NCBI RefSeq assembly: GCF_030406325.1
Contig: NZ_JAUEQY010000012.1
Coordinates: 220,981-284,980, forward strand
Source of the DNA: Actinomadura sp. DC4
Lineage (GTDB): Bacteria > Actinomycetota > Actinomycetes > Streptosporangiales > Streptosporangiaceae
Length of the DNA: 64,000 bases
Direction: 5' to 3'
Shown: positions 57,417 through 64,000 of the stretch, piece after piece
Layout: the number at the start of each line of letters is the position of its first letter
Numbering within the stretch: the stretch's first letter is position 1
Notes under the pieces: model-generated
What the model was told of the DNA's origin: nothing
The model's database searches: none
The model's input: the letters and a program-made list of their open reading frames with translations, nothing else
Program-made: the position numbers and the translations under genes

Positions 57417-57762
57417 CGGAGACGAGAGCCGGCGACCGGCCTCGGCAGAGGCCGGTCCCCCGCACCGGCCCTCCCCGCCAGCGAACGGCCGTTGAAATGA
57501 GGATCGCTCCCCGGCCATCGGCGTAGCCCGGCCGTCCCCGCACCGGCCCGCCCGCGCGGGCCTTCGCGCCGGGGTACGGCAGCCGTCCACCGCTCCCTGC
57601 CTCCACCGACGCCTCGTCGTCGGCCACCGGCGCGGGCGGCGAAGTGACGCCACCGACCGGTCCGCGAACGAAACCGCGCCTTCCCCCTACCGGCCCGGCT
57701 CGGCGTGATCCGACCGGGAGGCCCGTACGCGCGTTGTCAGACGTGGCGGGCACAATCGGAGC
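57417..57762. other. Non-coding interval
   Basis: About 345 bp, GC-rich. I see no coding frame, strong hairpin or known regulatory site, apart from the GGAGC ribosome site directly before the polymerase gene. Confidence 0.4.
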
Positions 57763-59385
57763 GTGCGGATCGTGGTGGCCCAGGCATCGGATGGCGGGGG
57801 AGTCCTGCTGCCCGTCGCCGACGACGGAAAGCCCCTCGAATCCGCCCGGCCCGTCCCCGATCTCGTTGCCGCGATCGCCGCCCGCGAATCCGAACGCGAC
57901 GACGTCCGCTGGGTCTGGGGAGCGACCTCGCGCGTCTACCCCAGACTCCTCCAGACCGGCGTACGGCTCTCGCGCTGTCACGACATCGGGCTCGCCGAGA
58001 CCCTCCTGCTCAACCACGCCGGCCGCTACGGCGAGCCGCGCTCCCTCCAGGCGGCCCACGCGCGGCTCAACGGGCTCGACGTTCCCGACGACGTCGTCGC
58101 CGGTGACGGGCCGCCCACGCTCTTCGACGACCGGCCCGCCGACGACATCGGCTCCGTCGCCGCCGTCCACGAGGACCAGCAGCGCCGCGCCGCCGACGCC
58201 GGGCTGCGGCTGCTCGTCGCGGCCGAGTCGGCGGCCGGGCTCGCGGCGGCCGAGATGGGCCACGACGGCCTTCCGTGGCGGCCCGACGTGCACGACTCCC
58301 TGCTGAGCGAGCTCATGGGCCCGCGCCCGGCGCCCGGGATGCGGCCCCGGCGGCTGCAGGAGCTGGCCGACCAGATCGGCGAGGCGTTCGGCCACCGCAT
58401 CAACCCCGACTCCCCGGCCCAGGTGATCAAGGCGTTCGCGGCGGCGGGCATCACCGTCTCCTCCACCCGGTCACGGGTGCTGAAGGAGGTCGACCACCCG
58501 GCCGCGCCGCTGCTCCTCGCGTACAAGGAGCTCGCCCGCCTCCACGGCGCGCACGGCTGGTCCTGGCTCGACTCCTGGGTACGCGACGGGCGCTTCCGCC
58601 CGGAGTACGTCGTCGGCGGCGTGGTCTCCGGCCGCTGGGCCACCAACGGCGGCGGCGCCCTGCAGATCCCCAAGGTCCTGCGCCGCGCGGTCGTCGCCGA
58701 CCCCGGCTGGACCCTCGTGGTCGCCGACGCCGCCCAGCTCGAGCCGCGCGTCCTCGCGGCGCTCGCCGGTGACCGTGCCTTCGCCGCCGCGGCGGGCGAG
58801 ACCGACCTCTACTCCGCGCTGTCCGGCGCGTTCGGCGGCGTGCGCGACAAGGCCAAGATCGCACTGCTGTCCGCGATGTACGGCGGCATGAGCGGAGAAG
58901 CGCCGCAGCTGCTGGCCGTCATGCGCCGCCGCTTCCCGGTCGCCTACGAATACGTCGAGGCCGCGGCCCGTACGGGCGAGGCCGGCCGGCTGGTCCGCTC
59001 GGTCCTGGGCCGCACCTGCCCGCCGCCGTCGGAGGCGTGGCGCGCGCTCGCCGTCCAGGACGGCGGCGGCTCGGCCGTACGCAGCCGGGGCCGGTTCACC
59101 CGCAACTTCGTCGTCCAGGCAAGCGCGGCCGACTGGGCGACGGCCCTGCTCGCGACGCTGCGCCTCCGCCTCGCGGCGCTGGGCAGGTCCGAGGAACACC
59201 CGCCGAGGCTCGTCTTCTTCCAGCACGACGAAGTGATCGTCCACGCGCCCGAGGCGCTCGCCGGGGCGGTCTCCGAGGCGATCAAGGACTCCGCCGCCGA
59301 GGCCCGCCGCCTGATCTTCGGCGACACCCCGGTCCGCTTTCCCATGGAGACCACCGCCGTCGCCTGCTACGCCGACGCGAAATGA
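57763..59385 (+). CDS. PolA-like bifunctional 3'-5' exonuclease/DNA polymerase
   Basis: 540-residue family A polymerase without a 5' nuclease domain. Residues ~1-190 form a 3'-5' exonuclease-like part; the polymerase spans ~190-535. Motif A reads VVADAAQLEPRVLAAL (Asp kept; the usual DYSQIELR is altered as in other members of this actinomycete family), the O-helix region is VRDKAKIALLSAMYGG and motif C is VFFQHDEVIVHAP (HDE). It is distinct from the main Pol I and probably serves in repair. GTG start at 57763. Confidence 0.9.
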   Translation: MRIVVAQASDGGGVLLPVADDGKPLESARPVPDLVAAIAARESERDDVRWVWGATSRVYPRLLQTGVRLSRCHDIGLAETLLLNHAGRYGEPRSLQAAHARLNGLDVPDDVVAGDGPPTLFDDRPADDIGSVAAVHEDQQRRAADAGLRLLVAAESAAGLAAAEMGHDGLPWRPDVHDSLLSELMGPRPAPGMRPRRLQELADQIGEAFGHRINPDSPAQVIKAFAAAGITVSSTRSRVLKEVDHPAAPLLLAYKELARLHGAHGWSWLDSWVRDGRFRPEYVVGGVVSGRWATNGGGALQIPKVLRRAVVADPGWTLVVADAAQLEPRVLAALAGDRAFAAAAGETDLYSALSGAFGGVRDKAKIALLSAMYGGMSGEAPQLLAVMRRRFPVAYEYVEAAARTGEAGRLVRSVLGRTCPPPSEAWRALAVQDGGGSAVRSRGRFTRNFVVQASAADWATALLATLRLRLAALGRSEEHPPRLVFFQHDEVIVHAPEALAGAVSEAIKDSAAEARRLIFGDTPVRFPMETTAVACYADAK

Positions 59386-59386
59386 C

Positions 59387-60664
59387 TCAGCGGCGAGGGG
59401 TCCACGACGGGCGGGAGTTCAGGGATTCGGTGTCCATGTCCGTCGTACGGCGCCAGGCGTCGTTCATGTCGGTGAGTTCGGCGGCGGTCAGGACGTCGGA
59501 GATGGCGGCGAAACCGTCCGGGGCGCGTTCGGCGACCGTGTCCAGCAACCGGTCCGCGGCCATGTCACGGCAGGCCAGCACCACGGCGTTCGCCTCGTCG
59601 AGCCGGGCCGCCTCGTACGCCTTGAGCGCGTCGACCGGGTCGTCCGTGCGCGACAGCTCCCACGCCAGCACCCGCGCGTCGATGATGGCCAGCGACCCGC
59701 CGTTCGCGCCGATCGGGTACATCGGGTGGGCCGCGTCGCCGACCAGCGTCACCCGCCCGCGACTCCAGTACGGCAGCGGGTCCCGGTCCACCATGGGGTA
59801 CTCCAGGATCTGCGGCGAGTCCGCGATGAGCCGCGGCACGTCCATCCACCCGAAGTCCCAGTCGGCGTAGTACGGCAGCACGTCCTCCAGCCGGCCCTCG
59901 CGCGTCCAGTCGGCGGTCTCGGTCTCCAGCCGTGTCTCCGGTGTCACCCGCACCTCGGCCACCCAGTTGACCAGGGCGCGGCTGCGGCTCTCGGCGGTCT
60001 TGGAGATCGGGTAGAACACGAGACGGCCGTGCGCGTGGGAGCCGGCGACGATCATCGAACGGCCGGTGAGAAACGGATCGGTCTCGGCGATTCCGCGCCA
60101 CATCCGGATGCCGTTCCACAGCGGGGCGCCCTCGCCCGGATGCAGCTGACGGCGTACGGCCGAGGAGATGCCGTCCGCGCCGACGAGCACGTCGGCGCGC
60201 ATTCGGACCGGCGCCCCGCCCGTACGGGCGTGCAGGGCGACCTCCACCCCCTCCTCGTCCTCGGCGTAGGACTCGAAGATCAGCCCGGTGCGTACGGCCT
60301 CGGGCCCGAGGCGCTCGACCACCGCGTCCAGGAGCAGCATCTGCAGCTCGCCCCGGTGGATGGAGTACTGCGGCCAGGAGTAGCCGGCGAACAGTCCCCG
60401 GTCGTGGCCGATGATGTGGTTCGCGTGGCGGTCGAGCCGGAGCATCTCCCGGGTCTGGACGCCGGTGGCCTCCAGCGCGTCGCCGAGGCCGAGCTCGGTG
60501 AGCTCGCGTACGGCGTGCGGCTGCAGGTTGATGCCGACGCCGAGCGGAAGCAGCGTCCGCGCGGCGTCGACGACGACCACCTCGGCACCCGCGGCGTGCA
60601 GGCTTAATGCCGTGGTGAGACCGCCGACGCCCGCGCCTACGACGAGGACCTTCACCGCTGTCAT
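59387..60664 (-). CDS. FAD-dependent aromatic-type monooxygenase
   Basis: 425-residue class A flavoprotein monooxygenase. GxGxxG loop VLVVGAGVGGLTTALSLHAA, DG motif VGADGISSAVRRQL and GD motif RVTLVGDAAHPMYPIGANGG are intact. The family hydroxylates phenols and related rings with NAD(P)H and O2. It ends the minus-strand set with an ABC importer and a ThDP enzyme, 9 bp from the ATPase stop, so it probably acts on the imported compound. Substrate unknown. Confidence 0.92.
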   Translation of the reverse strand: MTAVKVLVVGAGVGGLTTALSLHAAGAEVVVVDAARTLLPLGVGINLQPHAVRELTELGLGDALEATGVQTREMLRLDRHANHIIGHDRGLFAGYSWPQYSIHRGELQMLLLDAVVERLGPEAVRTGLIFESYAEDEEGVEVALHARTGGAPVRMRADVLVGADGISSAVRRQLHPGEGAPLWNGIRMWRGIAETDPFLTGRSMIVAGSHAHGRLVFYPISKTAESRSRALVNWVAEVRVTPETRLETETADWTREGRLEDVLPYYADWDFGWMDVPRLIADSPQILEYPMVDRDPLPYWSRGRVTLVGDAAHPMYPIGANGGSLAIIDARVLAWELSRTDDPVDALKAYEAARLDEANAVVLACRDMAADRLLDTVAERAPDGFAAISDVLTAAELTDMNDAWRRTTDMDTESLNSRPSWTPRR

Positions 60665-60673
60665 CCGTCCGAT

Positions 60674-61438
60674 CTAGAAGGCCGGGACCTCGGCGTTGTC
60701 CCGTACGAGACGGCCGACCTCCGAGCGCAGGTGGACGAACGCGGGCAGCTCGCGGGTCTCGATCCGGTCGCGCTGGGAGGGCAGGCCCACATTCAGGTCG
60801 GCGAGCACCCGGCCGGGCGAGCGGCCCATCACCAGGATGCGGTCGCTGACGTAGACGCTCTCGTCGATGTCGTGGGTGACGAGCAGGATCATCATGTCGC
60901 TGGTCGCGCGGACCCGCAGCAGGAGGTCCTCCAGGTCCTCGCGCGTCTGCGCGTCGACCGACCCGAAGGGCTCGTCCATGAGCAGCAGTGTCGGCCGGTA
61001 CGCCAGCGCGCGGGCGATCGCCACCCGCTGCTGCATGCCACCGGACAACTGCCAGGGGAACTTGCCCGCGGCGCCCGAGAGCCCGACCGCCTCCAGAGCG
61101 GTCTCGGCGGCCTTCTGCCGGGCGGCCTTGTCGAGCCCGCGACGCTTCAGCGGGAACTTCACGTTGTCGCGGACCGACATCCAGGGCAGCAGTGACCGGG
61201 AGTAGTCCTGGAAGACGACGGCGAGATCGTCGGGGACGCCGTCGACGGTCCGGCCGGAGAGCCGGATCTCGCCGGTGGTCGGTGCGACCAACCCGGCGAT
61301 GGCACGCAGCAGTGTCGACTTTCCGCAGCCGGACTTGCCGACGATGCTCACGAGCTCATTTCCGCCGACCTCGAACGAAACGTCGTCGAGAGCCGTCTGT
61401 TCGCCGTACATGTGAGTGAGTTTCAGCACTTCAAGCAC
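60674..61438 (-). CDS. ABC transporter ATPase, nitrate/sulfonate/taurine type
   Basis: 254-residue ATPase: Walker A VGKSGCGKSTLL, Q loop VFQDYSRSLLPWMSV, signature QLSGGMQQRVAIARAL, Walker B LLLMDEPFGSVD and the switch VTHDIDES. The SsuB/TauB-like SLLPWMSVRDNV stretch marks the sulfonate/nitrate/taurine family. The GTG at 61438 (VLEVLKLTHMYGE) is chosen as the fold start. It pairs with the permease at 63443-64000; the ThDP enzyme gene is between them. Confidence 0.92.
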   Translation of the reverse strand: MLEVLKLTHMYGEQTALDDVSFEVGGNELVSIVGKSGCGKSTLLRAIAGLVAPTTGEIRLSGRTVDGVPDDLAVVFQDYSRSLLPWMSVRDNVKFPLKRRGLDKAARQKAAETALEAVGLSGAAGKFPWQLSGGMQQRVAIARALAYRPTLLLMDEPFGSVDAQTREDLEDLLLRVRATSDMMILLVTHDIDESVYVSDRILVMGRSPGRVLADLNVGLPSQRDRIETRELPAFVHLRSEVGRLVRDNAEVPAF

Positions 61439-61601
61439 GATTAAGAACCCCACAGCTCCGCGGATCGGAAAGCACCGATAATAACCCAGCACCGGCAGAC
61501 GCGACATGGGTGGTGCAGATTGCGGTAAAAGTAGCATCAATGTAACAATATGGAATCGACCAATGACTTTACGACGACAGTAAGGTCCGTTCCGGTCTCA
61601 C

Positions 61602-63287
61602 TCAGTATCGCTCGATCCGCACGTCGACGACGGCGGATCGTCCCGTCCCGACCGCGGCGAGCCCGCGCCGCAGAGCCGGTATCAGCTCGGCACGGTCGTC
61701 CACTGACTCACCGTGAGCATGACACGCGCGGGCGAGCGCGGCCAGATCCGGCGGATACCGGAATCGCGTGCCGACCGCCTCGCCCCGCCCGGCCGAGACG
61801 CCGTCGGGGAACAGCTCGAAGACCGGCCGCCTGCTGGCGCGGTAGCCGTCGTTGTTGAGCACGACGGTCAGGAAGGGCGCGTCGGCCTCGGCGGACAGGC
61901 ACAGCGCCGCGGTCGGCACGGAGAACATGAAGCTGCCGTCGCCGACGACCGCGACCACCCGCCGGTCCGGGGCGGCGAGCTTGACGCCGACCGCCCCGCC
62001 GAGCGCCCAGCCCAGCCCGGGGCTGCCGGTGCCGGCGAGCGTCCCCGGCCGGGTCCGGTGGACGAACTCCCGCAGCGTCCCGGCGTTCGTGACCGCCTCC
62101 GCGACGAGGATGTCCTCCTCTCGCAGGACGGCGTTCAGCGCCTCGGCCACCTCGCGCGCCGTGATGGGACCCTCGGTCACGGCCGGGGGAGCGGCGTCGT
62201 CCCGGGCGTGCCCCCGCCACGCCGCCGCCGGGTCCAGGTCGGGCAGCAGCGCCGTCACCTCGTCCAGGATCGCCGCGCCGTCGCCGGTCACGGACACGTC
62301 GGCCGGGAAGGACCACAGCGGCATGTCGGTCCGCAGCGGGTCGGCGTCGATCTGCACGACGACGGCGTCCTCGTGCGGGTGGACGAACTTCGGGATCCAC
62401 GGCACGTCGCAGTCGGCCACGATGAGCAGGTCCGCCTCGGCGACGTGACGCCGGCCGGCCTCGTGGGTTCGTACGCGCATCGGATGGGCCGTGGAGATGT
62501 TGAGGCATCCGCTCTCGAGCAGTTCGACCACCCGGATGCCCGTACGGTCGGCCAGGCGCGTGACCGCCTCGAACCCTCCCGCGCGCCGCCCGGTCTTGGC
62601 GGTGATGAGCAGTGGGCGCCGGGCCTCGGCGAGCAGGCCGGCGATCCTGAGCGCGGTCTCCCGGCCGGCCCTCGGCGACGCGGGCACCGCGTATCCGGAG
62701 GTACGCCCCGGTGCCCCGGCGGGCGGGTCCATCAGGACGTCACGGGAGATCATGAGGTATGCGGGCCCGGGGCGGCCTCCGCGGGCGACCTGCACGGCGC
62801 GGCCGACGCCGCGCGCGAGCGTCTCGGAGCGGGTGATCTCGATGGCCAGCTTGGTGTAGCCGCGCACGATGCCGGGCTGGTCGGGGACGTCCTGCTGCCA
62901 GTGGATGACGTGGGAGCGCCCGCCCGCCGACTCGGGGTCCTCCCCGTACGGGGTCCGGCCGGCGATCACGATGACGCCGGCGTGGTCGCGGAAGGCGTTG
63001 TGCATCATCGCGCCGAGGTTCTGGGTGCCGACGTCGACGTGGACGAAGACGCACTGCGGACGTCCGCTGACCTGCCAGTACCCGTGGGCCGCCGCCAGCG
63101 CCACCGACTCGAAGGTGGACGGGACGATCCGCGGGATCGGCACCCCCGCCTCGGTGAGGGCGGCCACGGCCTCCTGCACCGGTGCGGAGTCGGTGCCGGG
63201 GTTGAGGAACAGGTGCTCCACGCCGTGCTCGTTGAGCAGCCAGAGGAGGTGTTCCGCGGTGGTCTTGGGCTTGAATTCGTCGGTCAA
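61602..63287 (-). CDS. Thiamine diphosphate-dependent enzyme (acetolactate synthase/benzoylformate decarboxylase-like)
   Basis: 561-residue ThDP enzyme with the three-domain POX-type layout. The N-terminal catalytic Glu lies in VPSTFESVALAAAHGY; the C-terminal ThDP/Mg motif is VVGDGSFMFS ... NNDGY. The middle domain (~195-340) is present. Enzymes of this type decarboxylate or ligate 2-oxo acids, or act on oxalyl-CoA and similar. Location between an ABC permease and ATPase suggests it works on the imported compound. Reaction not assignable by sequence. Confidence 0.92.
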   Translation of the reverse strand: MTDEFKPKTTAEHLLWLLNEHGVEHLFLNPGTDSAPVQEAVAALTEAGVPIPRIVPSTFESVALAAAHGYWQVSGRPQCVFVHVDVGTQNLGAMMHNAFRDHAGVIVIAGRTPYGEDPESAGGRSHVIHWQQDVPDQPGIVRGYTKLAIEITRSETLARGVGRAVQVARGGRPGPAYLMISRDVLMDPPAGAPGRTSGYAVPASPRAGRETALRIAGLLAEARRPLLITAKTGRRAGGFEAVTRLADRTGIRVVELLESGCLNISTAHPMRVRTHEAGRRHVAEADLLIVADCDVPWIPKFVHPHEDAVVVQIDADPLRTDMPLWSFPADVSVTGDGAAILDEVTALLPDLDPAAAWRGHARDDAAPPAVTEGPITAREVAEALNAVLREEDILVAEAVTNAGTLREFVHRTRPGTLAGTGSPGLGWALGGAVGVKLAAPDRRVVAVVGDGSFMFSVPTAALCLSAEADAPFLTVVLNNDGYRASRRPVFELFPDGVSAGRGEAVGTRFRYPPDLAALARACHAHGESVDDRAELIPALRRGLAAVGTGRSAVVDVRIERY

Positions 63288-63442
63288 GGACTCTCATCCC
63301 CGAGGGTCTGCGCGGGAGGGCGCGCCGGCGGCGCGACCTGGTTCTCGCGGGTTCCGGCGCGATCGAGCGGAACACTAGCCGCGCCGGGCCCCGGCCTCCA
63401 GAAAGCTGTTCCGCTCTTCGGGACCGCCCGGAACGGGCCTTC

Positions 63443-64000
63443 TCAGGCGTCCGTGGCACGGGCCCCGCGGTGCCAGGCGAGCACCCGCCCCTCCACCGCG
63501 AGCAGGAGGACGTTGAGCACGTACCCGAGGACGCCCAGCAGGACGATCGTCGCCCACATGGTCGGCAGGTCCGACCGGCTCTGCGCGTCGGTGAGCTCGA
63601 AGCCGATGCCGTTGGCCGTCCCGGGCAGCAGCTCGGAGAAGACCATGAGGATGAGCGACAGCGACAGGCTGAGCCGTACGCCGGCGAAGATCTTGGGCAG
63701 TGCCGAGGGAAAAATGATCTTCCGCACCCGGTCGGCCGCGGTCAGCTTGTACACCCGCGCGGTCTCCATCTGGAGCGGGTCGACCGAGCGCGCGCCGTCC
63801 ACGGCGTTCAGCAGGATGGGCCAGATCGCGCTGAAGACGATCGAGGCGAGCTGCATCTGCGTGCCCAGCTTGAACAAGACGATGAACACCGGGACCAGCG
63901 TCGGCGGCGGGATCGCCCGCGCGAACTGGAAGGCCGGGTCGAGGTAGGCGAACACCCGCTCGGACCGGCCGAGCGCCAGGCCTGCGCCCACCCCGGCGAA
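63443..64000 (-). CDS. ABC transporter permease, nitrate/sulfonate/taurine type, partial
   Basis: C-terminal ~185 residues of an SsuC/TauC-like permease; the N-terminus lies beyond the window (the frame is open to the edge). The EAA-type loop region shows PLQMETARVYKLTAADRVRK followed by IIFPSALPKIFAGVRLSLSL, and helices include PTMWATIVLLGVLGYVLNVL. It belongs with the ATPase at 60674-61438. A substrate-binding protein gene is not in the window. Confidence 0.92.
   Translation of the reverse strand, partial: FAGVGAGLALGRSERVFAYLDPAFQFARAIPPPTLVPVFIVLFKLGTQMQLASIVFSAIWPILLNAVDGARSVDPLQMETARVYKLTAADRVRKIIFPSALPKIFAGVRLSLSLSLILMVFSELLPGTANGIGFELTDAQSRSDLPTMWATIVLLGVLGYVLNVLLLAVEGRVLAWHRGARATDA

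Noticed and set aside
1..64000. CRISPR arrays, tRNA/rRNA genes, insertion sequences, prophage
   Set aside because: None seen: no regularly spaced repeats, no cloverleaf-like sequence recognised by eye, no transposase, integrase or phage structural genes.

Overview
The window is chromosomal DNA from a high-GC actinomycete. The evidence is a WhiB protein, a DUF574-type SAM methyltransferase, a mycothiol-type isomerase, SigE-type sigma factor, many GTG starts, actinobacterial c-di-AMP riboswitches, and a block with the gene order glpD, TetR, flavoprotein oxidase, lipid kinase, secreted protein known from mycobacteria. A member of Streptosporangiales/Thermomonosporaceae or a relative fits best, but this is an inference from gene content. 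No rRNA, tRNA, CRISPR array, phage or intact insertion sequence was recognised.

Layout. 0-4.7 kb: an IclR-regulated catabolic cluster (class III CoA-transferase, divergent ligB-ligA extradiol dioxygenase and a triazine-hydrolase-like amidohydrolase); both promoters carry the same CGGAC-N4-GTCCG palindrome. 5-7 kb: GAF-LuxR regulator and DUF574 methyltransferase. 7.1-12 kb: a tightly coupled response regulator, histidine kinase, GerMN lipoprotein and FUSC transporter operon. 12-19.3 kb: a penicillin-binding protein whose transpeptidase motifs are degraded, a secreted PLD-like protein, an AlkZ-like winged-helix protein, a VOC/PadR pair with a clear operator, and a TetR/NmrA divergent pair. 19.3-22.5 kb: a decayed Cys-repeat secreted gene, a sigma factor with its membrane partner, and a GH25 lysozyme. 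22.5-26.9 kb: AidB-like acyl-CoA dehydrogenase with TetR, then two cell-wall hydrolase-type genes (CHAP, DPBB) behind two successive ydaO-type riboswitch cores.

27-30.5 kb: assimilatory sulfur operon (sulfite reductase, zinc-ribbon protein, APS reductase, sirohydrochlorin chelatase), all overlapping, preceded by a 16-residue Arg/Cys leader peptide typical of actinobacterial cysteine attenuation. 30.8-34.3 kb: mycothiol-type isomerase, YihY, RsgA. 34.4-39.3 kb: a set resembling a DosR dormancy island (degenerate DosS-like kinase, hydrolase, Rip3-like site-2 protease with CBS domains, phosphoribosyltransferase) with DosR-box-like palindromes between the divergent genes. 39.4-43.4 kb: WhiB, an iron-box-controlled sucraseferredoxin-like gene, and efeO-efeB without efeU.

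43.5-49 kb: two tandem phospholipase C-type lipoproteins, a gene with an in-frame stop, and a MarR-controlled second amidohydrolase that has lost its middle third by deletion. 49-57.4 kb: lipid/glycerol block (glpD, TetR, alkylglycerone-phosphate-synthase-like oxidase, diacylglycerol kinase, secreted protein) and several small membrane proteins plus a metallophosphoesterase. 57.7-64 kb: PolA-like polymerase/exonuclease, then a minus-strand catabolic/import set (FAD monooxygenase, ABC ATPase, ThDP enzyme, ABC permease running off the window).

The most unusual points are the tandem riboswitches, the SxxK-to-SxxD penicillin-binding protein, the sulfur leader peptide, the DosR-like locus, and the paired intact and deleted amidohydrolases under different regulators.
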